DNA from: Pokkaliibacter plantistimulans
Lineage (GTDB): Bacteria > Pseudomonadota > Gammaproteobacteria > Pseudomonadales > Balneatricaceae
Direction: 5' to 3'
DNA: 64,000 bases
NCBI RefSeq assembly: GCF_046844695.1
Contig: NZ_CP177354.1
Location: forward strand, 4,650,001-4,714,000
The notes below the pieces were generated by a model that searched no databases, was not told where the DNA came from, and saw nothing but the letters and a program-made list of their open reading frames with translations. A program made the translations under genes and the position numbers. The first letter of the stretch is position 1. Each line of letters starts with the position of its first letter. Shown here in pieces: positions 18,516 to 27,046 of the stretch.

Positions 18516-19475
18516 ATGACATCTCTGCTTGCGCAATTGAAAGCCCACACCGTAGTGGTGGCCGATACCGGCGAACTCAGTGCCATCCAGCGTTTCCAGC
18601 CCGAAGATGCCACCACCAACCCTTCCCTGATTCTCAAAGCCATTGCCGCCGGTCAGTACCCGGAGTTGCTGAGCGCAGCCATCGCGCAGGCCAGACAGTT
18701 GAGCGATGACCCACACCAGCAGCTCCAGCTGGCCAGCGACAGACTGGTGGTTGCCATGGGCGTCGAGATTCTCAGGCACGTACCGGGCCGGGTCTCCACC
18801 GAAGTGCCCGCACGGCTGTCTTTTGATACCGCCGCCACCCTGAGCAAAGCCCGTGAACTGTGTCAGCTGTATCAGCAGACTGGCATCCCCCGCGAGCGCA
18901 TCCTGATCAAGATCGCCTCCACCTGGGAAGGCATTCAGGCTGCGCGGGTGCTGGAGCAGGAAGGCATCCAGTGCAACCTGACCCTGATCTTCAACTTTGC
19001 TCAGGCCCGCGCCTGCGCCGAAGCCGGTGTCTTTCTGATTTCTCCTTTTGTCGGCCGCATTCTCGACTGGCACGTCAAGCAACAGCCCCAGCAGCATTTC
19101 ACACCTGCCACCGAGCCCGGCGTCGAGTCCGTCAGGGCCATCTACCAGTTTTTTAAAAAGCATGACTATCGCACCGTGGTGATGGGGGCCAGCTTTCGTA
19201 ATGCCGGTGAAATTCTCGCCCTGAGTGGCTGTGACCGCCTGACCATCAGCCCTGCGCTGCTGGAGGAGCTGGCTGCTGCGGAAGGTCAGGTAGCGCTGGC
19301 ATTGCAGGACAATGGCGAACGCGCCCCGCGTCCGGCTGCGCTGGATGAAGCCACCTTCCGCTGGCAGATGAATGAAGACGCCATGGCCACCGAGAAACTG
19401 GCCGAAGGTATCCGCGTGTTTGATCAGGATCAGCGCAAGCTCGAAGCCCTGCTCAGCCAGCAACTGGCGACCTGA
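18516..19475 (+). CDS. tal: Transaldolase (TalB type)
   Basis: A 319-residue class I transaldolase of the pentose phosphate pathway, moving a dihydroxyacetone unit between sugar phosphates. Schiff-base lysine K132 (RILIKIASTW) and D17 (VVADTGE) and N35 (TTNPS) have the same numbers as in E. coli TalB, which supports the ATG at 18516 over an upstream in-frame TTG at 18498. It lies between the phosphatase and xylulokinase genes. Xylulose-5-phosphate made by the kinase enters the pathway this enzyme serves, which explains its presence in a polyol cluster. Confidence 0.94.
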   Translation: MTSLLAQLKAHTVVVADTGELSAIQRFQPEDATTNPSLILKAIAAGQYPELLSAAIAQARQLSDDPHQQLQLASDRLVVAMGVEILRHVPGRVSTEVPARLSFDTAATLSKARELCQLYQQTGIPRERILIKIASTWEGIQAARVLEQEGIQCNLTLIFNFAQARACAEAGVFLISPFVGRILDWHVKQQPQQHFTPATEPGVESVRAIYQFFKKHDYRTVVMGASFRNAGEILALSGCDRLTISPALLEELAAAEGQVALALQDNGERAPRPAALDEATFRWQMNEDAMATEKLAEGIRVFDQDQRKLEALLSQQLAT

Positions 19476-19523
19476 CGGATCAGCACTGAGACAGGTTTCG
19501 CAGACAAAATAATAAGGTGATCT

Positions 19524-20999
19524 ATGTATCTCGGAATTGATTGCGGTACTCAGGGTACCAAGGTAGTGGTGCTGGACGCCGAACAGGGCATCCTGCTCGG
19601 CGAGGGCTACAGCCCCCATGAGCTGATCAGCCTGAATAATGGCCGTCGCGAGCAGCAGCCCCAGTGGTGGACCGAGGCACTGGTCAGGGCCTACGGGCAG
19701 GCCATCGCTCAGGCGGGCATCAACCCACGGCAGATTGCCGGTATCGGCATTTCCGGCCAGCAGCATGGTCTGGTCACACTGGACCGCAACGGCCAGATAC
19801 TGCGCCCGGCCAAGCTCTGGTGTGATACCGAAAGCACCACAGAAAACAACGAACTGCTGGATTATCTGGGCGGCGCCGATGCCGCCATGGAGCGCCTCGG
19901 GCTGGTGATCGCGCCCGGTTACACCGTCTCCAAGCTGCTGTGGATGAAGCGTCACTTTGCCGATGAATTCAGCCGTATCGCCCATATCCTGCTGCCCCAT
20001 GACTATCTCAACTACTGGCTGACAGGCGAGTTTTGCGCCGAATACGGCGATGCTTCCGGCAGTGGCTATTTCGATATCCGCCAGCGCTGCTGGGATACGG
20101 CGATCCTCGACCACATCGACGGTGATGGCCATCTGCGCGCTGCTCTGCCGGCACTGATCGAATCCCATCAACCGGCAGGGGTGGTGCGTGCCGAGATCGC
20201 CGGGCTATTGGGGCTTGGCCCTGATGTGGTGGTCTCCAGTGGTGGCGGTGACAACATGATGGGCGCCATCGGCACCGGTAATATCCGTCAGGGCATCATC
20301 ACCATGAGTCTGGGGACATCCGGCACCGTCTATGCCCATAGCGACAAGGCACTGGTCAGCCCCAATGCGGGCGTGGCGGCGTTCTGCTCATCGGCCGGTG
20401 GCTGGTTACCGCTGATCTGCACCATGAACCTGACCAGCGCCAGCAGTGCCGTACAGAAGCTGTTCCAGCTGGACATTGCAGGCTTCAACGACTGCTTGCA
20501 GCAGGCTCCTGTCGGTGCCGAAGGGATCACCATGCTGCCCTTCCTCAATGGCGAGCGCGTCCCTGCCCTGCCGCAGGCCAGCGCCAGCATTCTGGGTATC
20601 AACAGCCTCAATCTGACCCAGTCCAACCTGTGCCGGGCGGTGGTGGAGGGCACCACCTTCGGCCTGCGTTACGGTCTGGATCTGTTACGCGATGCCGGTT
20701 TGCAGGGCGATACCATTCGCCTGATTGGCGGCGGTGCCAAAAGCGCGCTCTGGCGCCAGATAGTCGCCGATACCATGAATGCCCGCGTAGTCTGCCCGGT
20801 CATTGGTGAAGCCGCGGCACTGGGCGGCGCCATTCAGGCGGCATGGTGTGTCAGCGGCGAAAGCCTGACAGCCCTGACCGAGCGTTGCGTACAGGTGGAT
20901 GACAGCAGTGAGAAGCTGCCCGTTGCCGCCGATGTAGCAGCCAGCGAAGAGGTCTATCAGCGCTATCGACAGGCATTGCAGCAATTGCACGGCGTGTAG
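19524..20999 (+). CDS. xylB: Xylulokinase (FGGY family)
   Basis: A 491-residue FGGY sugar kinase phosphorylating D-xylulose to xylulose 5-phosphate. The N-terminal ATPase motif is GIDCGTQGTK (D6), followed by ISGQQHGLV near 80. The second domain has SSGGGDNMMGAIGTG and the adenosine motif IRLIGGGAKSALWRQ near 395. RBS AAGGTG precedes the ATG. In this context D-arabinitol would be oxidised to D-xylulose by the polyol dehydrogenase and trapped here. Last gene of the polyol cluster; its terminator region is occupied by an IS110 element. Confidence 0.93.
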   Translation: MYLGIDCGTQGTKVVVLDAEQGILLGEGYSPHELISLNNGRREQQPQWWTEALVRAYGQAIAQAGINPRQIAGIGISGQQHGLVTLDRNGQILRPAKLWCDTESTTENNELLDYLGGADAAMERLGLVIAPGYTVSKLLWMKRHFADEFSRIAHILLPHDYLNYWLTGEFCAEYGDASGSGYFDIRQRCWDTAILDHIDGDGHLRAALPALIESHQPAGVVRAEIAGLLGLGPDVVVSSGGGDNMMGAIGTGNIRQGIITMSLGTSGTVYAHSDKALVSPNAGVAAFCSSAGGWLPLICTMNLTSASSAVQKLFQLDIAGFNDCLQQAPVGAEGITMLPFLNGERVPALPQASASILGINSLNLTQSNLCRAVVEGTTFGLRYGLDLLRDAGLQGDTIRLIGGGAKSALWRQIVADTMNARVVCPVIGEAAALGGAIQAAWCVSGESLTALTERCVQVDDSSEKLPVAADVAASEEVYQRYRQALQQLHGV

Positions 21000-21095
21000 T
21001 CGGGACGGTGGCAGATGATCTGTCACGTATCGGGCAGGTCTGAAGGTATGGTCGCCAGATTGCGTGACGGTGTGATGGAAAGGTGTGGTGCAGAA

Positions 21096-21120
21096 GGTGC
21101 GGTTCGTCCCTCACCGCACC
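21096..21120 (+). terminator. Hairpin GGTGCGGT/ACCGCACC after xylB (also the IS110 target flank)
   Basis: A perfect 8-bp stem with a 9-base loop about 100 bases after the xylB stop. A near copy, GGTACGGT...ACCGCACC, closes the right end of the IS at 22372-22397. In IS110 elements target and donor ends share sequence left of the core dinucleotide, which fits the two CT positions (21121-21122 and 22398-22399). Confidence 0.5.
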
Positions 21121-21133
21121 CTTGTATCTCTTC

Positions 21134-21243
21134 TGGAGTTTCTGATTAGCTACCAGCGACTCCAAAGAGCTCGGTGAAGTGGACCGCACCCTGGGCACAT
21201 GATGTCGTGACGTAGATTCACTCCCGAGCTCTTGTTCTCCCAC
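21134..21243 (+). ncRNA. Candidate IS110 bridge RNA
   Basis: A first stem TGGAGT/ACTCCA (21134-21139 with 21159-21164) is followed without a gap by AAGAGCTCGG/CCGAGCTCTT (21165-21174 with 21234-21243), a perfect 10-bp stem that can extend by TGAA/TTCA. Its internal loop contains ACCGCACCCT (21183-21192), identical to the target flank at 21113-21122. This is the arrangement of a bridge RNA with a target-guiding loop. The donor loop could not be delimited by eye. Confidence 0.55.
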
Positions 21244-21304
21244 ATTGAATGGTATCCAAGCGCCTGAATTGTCAGTGACGCTGAATGGACAAGGGAAATG
21301 AGAG

Positions 21305-22282
21305 ATGCACATTGTTGGAATCGATATCAGTAAAGCCAAACTCGATTGTTGCTGGCTACGAGAAGCGGAAAAGAGCAAGATCAAAACGAAAGTATTCAGA
21401 AACACGTCAATGGATCATGACGTATTGGTGCACTGGTTGCTGCATCAAACAGGCACGTCCGCCGAGGGAATCCAGATCGTGATGGAGGCCACCGGGGTGT
21501 ATCACGAGCCCCTGGCCTATGCACTGCATGAACGGGGATTTCGGGTCTGCGTAGTGAATCCAGCCCGTGTACGTGAGTTTGCTAACAGCTTGGGCAACAC
21601 CCACAAGACCGATGCGAAAGACAGCCAGATACTGGCGTTGTATGGGCATCGGATGCAACCAGAACAGTGGCAGCCAGAAGCCCCGGAAGTCAGAGAACTC
21701 AAGGCACTGATCAGCCGTTTGGAGGCCCTGGAGGCGGATCTGCAACGTGAATCCAACCGCCATGAAAAGGCGGAGTTCAATCGTAGCTCCGAACGGGTGA
21801 TCGCCTCACTGGAACTGATGATGACGCAGTTGCGCCAGGAGAAGCAGCGTCTGGAGGAGGATATTGATGATCATATCGACCGCTATCCACATCTGAAGAA
21901 AGACCGGGTGTTGTTGCTGAGTATTCCTGGTATTGGGCCCGTTATGTCACGCTTGATGCTAAGCGTGATCCGCAGCCGGTCATTTGAACAGGCGGGACAG
22001 CTGGCTGCCTATCTTGGGCTGGTGCCACGCATTCAGGAGTCCGGGCAATGGAAAGGTCGTAGCCGACTAAGCAAACAGGGTCCAGCCCGAGTGAGAGCCA
22101 AGTTATACATGGCAGCGGTCACCTCCATACGCAGCAACCCGGATATCCGGCGCCAATACGAGCGTTTGACACAGAACGGCAAGAGCAAAATGCAGGCGCT
22201 GGGCGCGGCGATGCGCAAGCTGGTACAGATTTGTTTTGGTGTGGTGAAACATCAGAACGAATATTGCCCTCAAGTTGCGTGA
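21305..22282 (+). CDS. IS110-family transposase (DEDD recombinase)
   Basis: A 325-residue transposase. The RuvC-like N-terminal domain carries D7 (GIDISKAKLD), E61 (MEATGVYHE), D103 and D106 (KTDAKDSQ). A coiled-coil-rich middle is followed by the transposase_20 domain (SIPGIGPVMSRL, AAYLGLVPR, GRSRLSKQGPARVR), which holds the catalytic serine in this family. The gene is full length with no frameshift, so the element may still be active. Confidence 0.93.
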   Translation: MHIVGIDISKAKLDCCWLREAEKSKIKTKVFRNTSMDHDVLVHWLLHQTGTSAEGIQIVMEATGVYHEPLAYALHERGFRVCVVNPARVREFANSLGNTHKTDAKDSQILALYGHRMQPEQWQPEAPEVRELKALISRLEALEADLQRESNRHEKAEFNRSSERVIASLELMMTQLRQEKQRLEEDIDDHIDRYPHLKKDRVLLLSIPGIGPVMSRLMLSVIRSRSFEQAGQLAAYLGLVPRIQESGQWKGRSRLSKQGPARVRAKLYMAAVTSIRSNPDIRRQYERLTQNGKSKMQALGAAMRKLVQICFGVVKHQNEYCPQVA

Positions 22283-22467
22283 TGCGATTTGAGGGCAGTT
22301 AGGAGAGATGGTATCTACGGCAAACCGATACATGTCGGGGAACAACACCACGTGCCCGATCAACAACGTAGGGTACGGTGAACGAAGTGAACCGCACCTG
22401 TACCACATGCCACACCCTTCCCCATCGAAAAGCCCCTTATTACACGTTACCTAGCAGACCTCACACC

Positions 22468-22731
22468 GTTAGCAAGCGCTAACTGCAACCAGAATTTGCA
22501 GAGCCTTTCGGATCTTTTTCCATGTTTTACAACCGCGGCGTCATTGCTTGTTTTTTCCCCGCTGAGTAACGAAATACAGAGCTAACGATGCGTGTCGTGC
22601 TGGCGTTTCTCCCGCTGTCAGCTTCTCCCACAGTCATTGCGCCGTGAGGACCCCCAGCGATGACAGCGAGCCGCAGGACAGGCATCACACCAAGAATCCT
22701 CTTGGCCGGTGGCTAACCGCTAACAGCCACC
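22468..22731. other. Gap between IS110 and the first entericidin gene
   Basis: The 22400-22766 interval has two small inverted repeats: GTTAGC-AAGC-GCTAAC (22468-22483) and GGTGGCT/AGCCACC (22708-22731, 10-base loop), the latter in the probable 5' leader of the lipoprotein gene. No other gene is supported. Confidence 0.3.
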
Positions 22732-22766
22732 TCAACAAGACATGCTGACGAACAAGGAACAGTACG

Positions 22767-22910
22767 ATGAAAAAAGTAATGGCTCTGATGATGACCCTGA
22801 TGTTTGGTTTCGGTCTGGCTGGTTGTAACACCATTTCCGGTGCCGGTAAGGACATTGAGAAAGGCGGTGAAGCAATTCATAACTCCGCTGAAGACAATAA
22901 AACCTACTAA
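22767..22910 (+). CDS. Entericidin-like small lipoprotein 1
   Basis: A 47-residue precursor starting MKKVMALMMTLMFGFG with lipobox LAGC at residues 17-20, giving a ~28-residue lipoprotein (CNTISGAGKDIEKGGEAI...). The motif CNTxxGxGKDIxKGGxAI is typical of the entericidin A/B family. RBS AAGGAA precedes the ATG. A second copy lies 325 bp downstream. In enterics such proteins form a toxin/antidote-like stress pair at the cell envelope; whether that applies here is unknown. Confidence 0.88.
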   Translation: MKKVMALMMTLMFGFGLAGCNTISGAGKDIEKGGEAIHNSAEDNKTY

Positions 22911-22938
22911 ATAAAACCTACTCAATAAAACCTGCTAA
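22897..22938 (+). repeat. Three tandem 14-bp repeats across the entericidin 1 stop codon
   Basis: ATAAAACCTACTAA (22897-22910), ATAAAACCTACTCA (22911-22924) and ATAAAACCTGCTAA (22925-22938). The first unit ends exactly with the TAA stop. The unit is not a multiple of three, so loss of the first stop would extend the protein in a new register. Confidence 0.8.
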
Positions 22939-23014
22939 AAGGTCTATTCAGGTGGTGAACGGAGAGCACCAACACGCTCGAAACCACCGCCATAAGGTCG
23001 CCTCCTGAACGCAT

Positions 23015-23043
23015 CGCCCGGCTCGTGCCGGGCGTTGTTGTTT
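23015..23043 (+). terminator. Terminator between the two entericidin genes
   Basis: CGCCCGGC-TCGT-GCCGGGCG (23015-23034), a perfect 8-bp stem with a tetraloop, followed by TTGTTGTTT. The two lipoprotein genes are thus likely separate transcripts. Confidence 0.75.
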
Positions 23044-23234
23044 CTGCCCGCTTGCACTCTCTCACTGCTGGCTCTGAGCAACTAAATCCCTGCACAAAGG
23101 TCATATTCAAGTAAGCAGCGGTGGCAGAGTTGTTCTGTTTCATCCGCCCTGCCTATAATCGGCCATCACCCGATACAACGGCAGACGGCGCTACCGTCTG
23201 GTTGTTTTGCACCAAGAAATAGGAATCTGCACCG

Positions 23235-23369
23235 ATGATGAGAAAAGGCCTGCTGGTAATGATGACGCTGTTGCTAGGTTTAAGCCTGTCCGGTTGTAAC
23301 ACCATGAGCGGGATCGGCAAGGATATTCAGAAAGGCGGTCAGGCCATCGAGAAAGCAGCAAAAAGCTGA
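23235..23369 (+). CDS. Entericidin-like small lipoprotein 2
   Basis: A 44-residue precursor beginning MMRKGLLVMMTLLLGL, lipobox LSGC, mature part CNTMSGIGKDIQKGGQAIEK. It is a clear paralogue of the preceding gene and lacks the extra C-terminal tail. AGGAA lies upstream; the start could equally be the second ATG at 23238. It is followed by a strong bidirectional terminator. Confidence 0.88.
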   Translation: MMRKGLLVMMTLLLGLSLSGCNTMSGIGKDIQKGGQAIEKAAKS

Positions 23370-23390
23370 TCGGCCGGAACGCAGAAACAA

Positions 23391-23424
23391 AAATGCCAGT
23401 GTGAGTTCACACTGGCATTTTTTA
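23391..23424. terminator. Bidirectional terminator between entericidin 2 and the glutathione transferase
   Basis: AAATGCCAGTGT (23391-23402) pairs perfectly with ACACTGGCATTT (23409-23420) around a 6-base loop, with T-runs on both strands. It serves the convergent genes on either side. Confidence 0.88.
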
Positions 23425-23443
23425 TTGCTGGCCCATCCCGCAC

Positions 23444-24013
23444 TCAGCGCGGGCTGGTCGCCTGTACGTCGGCGCGCTGATAAGCCTGCTCGACAAAGCT
23501 CAGCAGCGCCGGGTAAGGGCTGAGGTCAGCCACTTCGCGGAACCGCGTCCAGTCCAGCATGCACAGCAGGCAGATCGCCGGGTAATTCCAGCTGGCAAAC
23601 TTGCCTGCCACCACCTGACGTTCAAGCTCGCTCAGGGTGGATGCAATGCGCTCATGCTGCAGATTAAATACCAGCACATCCTGCCGGATATCCAGCCCGG
23701 AGCGGTTACCTGCCTGGAACAGCAGAATCAGCGAATCATTGACGCTTTCCACCAGCGTGATCTGGTTTTCTTCATCCCAGCTCAGGGCAGGCAGCCCCAG
23801 CTTGCTGCTGATATAGCGCGAAATGATGCGCGAGTCATAGATGGTCTGCTCGCCGTCCTGCAACAGGGGGATTTTCAGGGCCGGATTGGCCTTGCGCAGG
23901 GCATCGCGCCCTTCGGCGTAGATGTTCAGGTCAACAAATTCAAAGGGAGTATCTGCCAGCAGTAACCGAGAGCGACGTACGTAGGGTGAAGTCGAGGAAC
24001 CAATCAGTTTCAT
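23444..24013 (-). CDS. Glutathione S-transferase family protein
   Basis: A 189-residue protein. The N-terminal thioredoxin-fold domain starts MKLIGSSTSPYVRR with the catalytic-position serine region STSPYVRR, the cis-proline motif LKIPLL and the glutathione-gamma-Glu contact YDSRIISRYI. A short all-helical C-terminal domain follows. An in-frame start at 24028 adds five residues; 24013 has GGAG 7 bp upstream. It may conjugate or reduce electrophiles with glutathione; the substrate is unknown. It is monocistronic and convergent with the lipoprotein gene. Confidence 0.85.
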   Translation of the reverse strand: MKLIGSSTSPYVRRSRLLLADTPFEFVDLNIYAEGRDALRKANPALKIPLLQDGEQTIYDSRIISRYISSKLGLPALSWDEENQITLVESVNDSLILLFQAGNRSGLDIRQDVLVFNLQHERIASTLSELERQVVAGKFASWNYPAICLLCMLDWTRFREVADLSPYPALLSFVEQAYQRADVQATSPR

Positions 24014-24124
24014 TACCTTGCTCCGCATCAGGTTTGAGCCACCTCAGGCCCTGCTCCCATTTGAGAACAGGTTCCGGAACGTGTTCTCGTCAGCACATTC
24101 CGGCAGCGTACCCGTTGTACGCCC

Positions 24125-26611
24125 TCAGGCCGTCGATTTAGCCTTTCCCTTCTGCCGGCTGTCAACGCTTGCCTTCCTGGCTTTATTCGCTGCGGCTACC
24201 CGCTTGGCCTCTTCCTCTTCGGCACGCAGCTTGTTGCGGCGCTGGGTTGACCAGTTGTCATAGGTCACCTTGAAGCGTTTGATCATATCCATCAGCTTGT
24301 CGCCCAGCTTCTTGACGTCATGGCCAACGGTGCTGGCCTGCGCGCTGCGGAGCTGCGAGCTTTCGAAGCTGGCGTTCATCTGCTCGTAACGATCCGTCAC
24401 CTGCACGAAGTTATGTTGCTGCTGCTCGATAGCCTGGGCGATACGGTCAACCCGCTCGGAGATAAGATACATGGCCTCGGTCACGGAACGCAGCTTGGCG
24501 GTGGCTTCGTTGACCTGAGCGCTGGACTTGTCCGCATTGGCCTTGCCGCTTTCCATCAGCGTTACCACATTGCGGGTACCCGACTGGATAGCGGTGACCA
24601 TCTCGGTCACTTCATTGGTGGACTGACGGGTTTTCGATGCCAGCGAACGTACCTCATCAGCCACCACGGCAAAGCCCCGACCGGCCTCCCCGGCACGCGC
24701 GGCTTCAATGGCCGCGTTGAGTGCCAGCAGGTTGGTCTGCTCGGCAATGCCGTTGATCACATCGATAACGGTTGCGATGCGGTCGGTATCGCCTTTCAGG
24801 CTGGCAATCGCCTGCACCGCCTGCTCGATATTGCCCGACAGACTGGCCATGGCTTTGGAGACATCGCCCACCACCCTCTGGCTGGCTTCCACCACGTTAT
24901 TGCCTGCCGATGTTGCTTCACTGATACCACTCAGCTCAGCATCCACGGTGCGGGTCGAGTCATTGGTTTCCAGCAGGCAATGGTTGACGGCATCGGCCTG
25001 CTGTTTCTGCTCATGGGTAGACTGCACAAGGTGAGTGTTTACATCGGCCAGATCCTGCGAAATGGGCACCAGCCGCACCACAGATTTCAGCACCGCCGAG
25101 AAGGTGTCATCCACATGGGCGATAAAGGCATTGATACCCTGCGACAACTGGGCAATCTCGTCAGCGCCCTTGACCGGCAGACGCTGAGTCAGGTCACCCT
25201 CGCCCTGGGCAATATCGTTGACGGTGCTGATCATCAGTTTCAGCGGCCGCGTCATCACCCCGGCAAACAACCAGCCCAGCAAGGCGCCGGCCACCAGCGC
25301 ACAGAGGCAGGCAATAATGGCACCGAGCAGAATGGTATGGCGCAGTGCTGCGATGGGCGCAAAAGCCTCGCTCTCATCAATTTCACTCATGATGACCCAG
25401 TTCAGCCCATTCAGGTTCAGGGGTTTGTAGGCCGACAGCACAGGAACATGGCGATAATCAGGGAAGATACTGAAACCGGCGTTGCCACCCAGCGCCTCAT
25501 TGACCCCTTTGGTATCCACCGTTTGCAAGCCAATGGTGGTTTCTTTCTGGTCAATTTCATCCACCGTTGCAGAGGCGCCCCCCATTGAACGCAGGGCGTT
25601 GAGGTAGCCACTCTTGTCTTCAATCAGGAAGCGGCCATCACTACGCATCAGCTTGTCTGGCCCGACCAGATAGGTTTCGCCTGAATCGCCGAGGCCGGTG
25701 GTTTTCCACTCGTGGTTGTGGGTCATGACCGCGTTGATACGGTCAATGGGCATCTGAAAAATCAGCACCCCAATCAGGGTTTTACCATCATAGATGGGGG
25801 AGGAAACAAAGGCGGCAGGCAGGTTATACGAGGGCAGATAGGGGTTGAAATCAGTGATAAAGAACTTGTCCTTGTCGCCCAGCGCCATGGCTCCTTTGAA
25901 AGCCTCACCCAGACCGGTACTGGCATAGGGGCCGCTCTTCAGGTTGGTGGTGAAGTCCAGTTCTTTAAATACCGTGTAGACCACATCACCAGCGGGGTTG
26001 ACCAGAAAAATATCGTAGTAACCAAAGTACTGCTGGTACTGATGCATGACCGGATGGTATTTGGCGTGCAGCTGGGTATAGGTATTGTCCTCAGCGGGCT
26101 TGTCCATGCCGTCTTTTTGCCCCAGAGGCGCAGGGTTATTGCTGATAAAGAGATATTGCAGTGGCACGCTTTGCTGGGCGGTCTGCTGCAATATGGCATC
26201 CGGGTTGGCACTCTTGCCTTCGTTCATGCCTTTAAATTTGGCGTCAAACTGCTGCTCATAATATTGCTTCACACTGCTGGTGCGTTTGGCCAGCTCATCA
26301 GCCGACAGCGACTTGTTGTAGTCCGTAAAAGCGGCACTCAGGTCCTTCATGGCATCGACAACCATCAGATTGCCGGACAAGGTGACAATCTGATCATCAA
26401 TCTGCCTGAAGTAATTTTCGATGGACTGCGCAGTGGCATCGCGCACCGCGGTGAGCTTCTGCTGGGCGGCATCACGTAATGCCCTGGAGCCCTGATCGAG
26501 GGAAATGGTACTCAGCACAATGCTGACAATCAGGGTGGGAACAAAGGCGAGAAAGGTGCCGAGTAATCCGACTTTGCTGCGTATCGAGAGCTTCATCCAA
26601 ATATTCCCCAT
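24125..26611 (-). CDS. Methyl-accepting chemotaxis protein with large periplasmic Cache sensor
   Basis: About 828 residues. A first membrane helix (SKVGLLGTFLAFVPTLIVS) is followed by a ~400-residue periplasmic part ending in a Cache-like segment (VLSAYKPLNLNGLNWVIMSE). The second helix is ILLGAIIACLCALVAGALL. HAMP then precedes a signalling domain whose hairpin tip reads EAARAGEAGRGFAVVADEVR. The basic C-terminal tail (KARKASVDSRQKGKAK) lacks a CheR-docking pentapeptide. The start may be 26611 (AGGCGGA upstream) or 26596 (GGGGA upstream). It is one of three chemoreceptors in this window. Ligand unknown. Confidence 0.92.
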   Translation of the reverse strand: MGNIWMKLSIRSKVGLLGTFLAFVPTLIVSIVLSTISLDQGSRALRDAAQQKLTAVRDATAQSIENYFRQIDDQIVTLSGNLMVVDAMKDLSAAFTDYNKSLSADELAKRTSSVKQYYEQQFDAKFKGMNEGKSANPDAILQQTAQQSVPLQYLFISNNPAPLGQKDGMDKPAEDNTYTQLHAKYHPVMHQYQQYFGYYDIFLVNPAGDVVYTVFKELDFTTNLKSGPYASTGLGEAFKGAMALGDKDKFFITDFNPYLPSYNLPAAFVSSPIYDGKTLIGVLIFQMPIDRINAVMTHNHEWKTTGLGDSGETYLVGPDKLMRSDGRFLIEDKSGYLNALRSMGGASATVDEIDQKETTIGLQTVDTKGVNEALGGNAGFSIFPDYRHVPVLSAYKPLNLNGLNWVIMSEIDESEAFAPIAALRHTILLGAIIACLCALVAGALLGWLFAGVMTRPLKLMISTVNDIAQGEGDLTQRLPVKGADEIAQLSQGINAFIAHVDDTFSAVLKSVVRLVPISQDLADVNTHLVQSTHEQKQQADAVNHCLLETNDSTRTVDAELSGISEATSAGNNVVEASQRVVGDVSKAMASLSGNIEQAVQAIASLKGDTDRIATVIDVINGIAEQTNLLALNAAIEAARAGEAGRGFAVVADEVRSLASKTRQSTNEVTEMVTAIQSGTRNVVTLMESGKANADKSSAQVNEATAKLRSVTEAMYLISERVDRIAQAIEQQQHNFVQVTDRYEQMNASFESSQLRSAQASTVGHDVKKLGDKLMDMIKRFKVTYDNWSTQRRNKLRAEEEEAKRVAAANKARKASVDSRQKGKAKSTA

Positions 26612-27046
26612 AGTGTCCGCCTGCACTGCGGGGCGCTGGCCTGCAAATTCACGGCCAAAGCGCCACTGTTCCCGGTATTTGCCCCGTCACTCTAGCCAGA
26701 ATGTTGAACAATTAAATGACCATTCATAACTATTGGATATTTTCGTCGACTATCTGGCGCTATCTGTCGTCAGACCTTGGTATCACCCACACTCAGCCCA
26801 CTGGCGGTTGTCACCGTAGATCCGTTACAGCTGGAGAGGGAAAGGAAGCGATACGCGACTGCACTAGAAGGTATAGACGCCGCCCACTGGAAGCTCCACT
26901 TTTTATCATCGCTTTAGCCACCGGGTGTTGATCTAATCCCTGCTTCCCTGTAAATCACCTGCTCTTTCTGAGCAGCCTGCAGGCTTCACCCGGATGTGGC
27001 AAAGGCGCTACAGTGCGGCAACAGATCAGTAAGGGATAGCAACGCG
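26612..27046. other. Intergenic gap between divergent chemoreceptor and LysR genes
   Basis: The 435-bp gap contains the small hairpin CTGCTC-TTTCT-GAGCAG (26959-26975) and an AT-rich stretch near 26700-26760 that could hold promoters. I see no gene in it. Confidence 0.3.

Larger units (their letters stand above)
21121..22399 (+). mobile_element. IS110-family insertion sequence (about 1.28 kb)
   Basis: The element holds one DEDD transposase gene (21305-22282), about 180 bp of structured noncoding sequence before it and about 115 bp after it. There are no long terminal inverted repeats, as expected of this family. Boundaries are inferred from the repeated ACCGCAC(C)CT that precedes each end. 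The long 5' noncoding part places it in the IS110 group rather than IS1111, whose noncoding RNA lies after the gene. Insertion is downstream of xylB and breaks no visible gene. Confidence 0.7.

Noticed and set aside
18459..20171. 570-codon open frame antisense to tal and xylB
   Set aside because: It spans two well-supported plus-strand genes and shows no protein-family motif.
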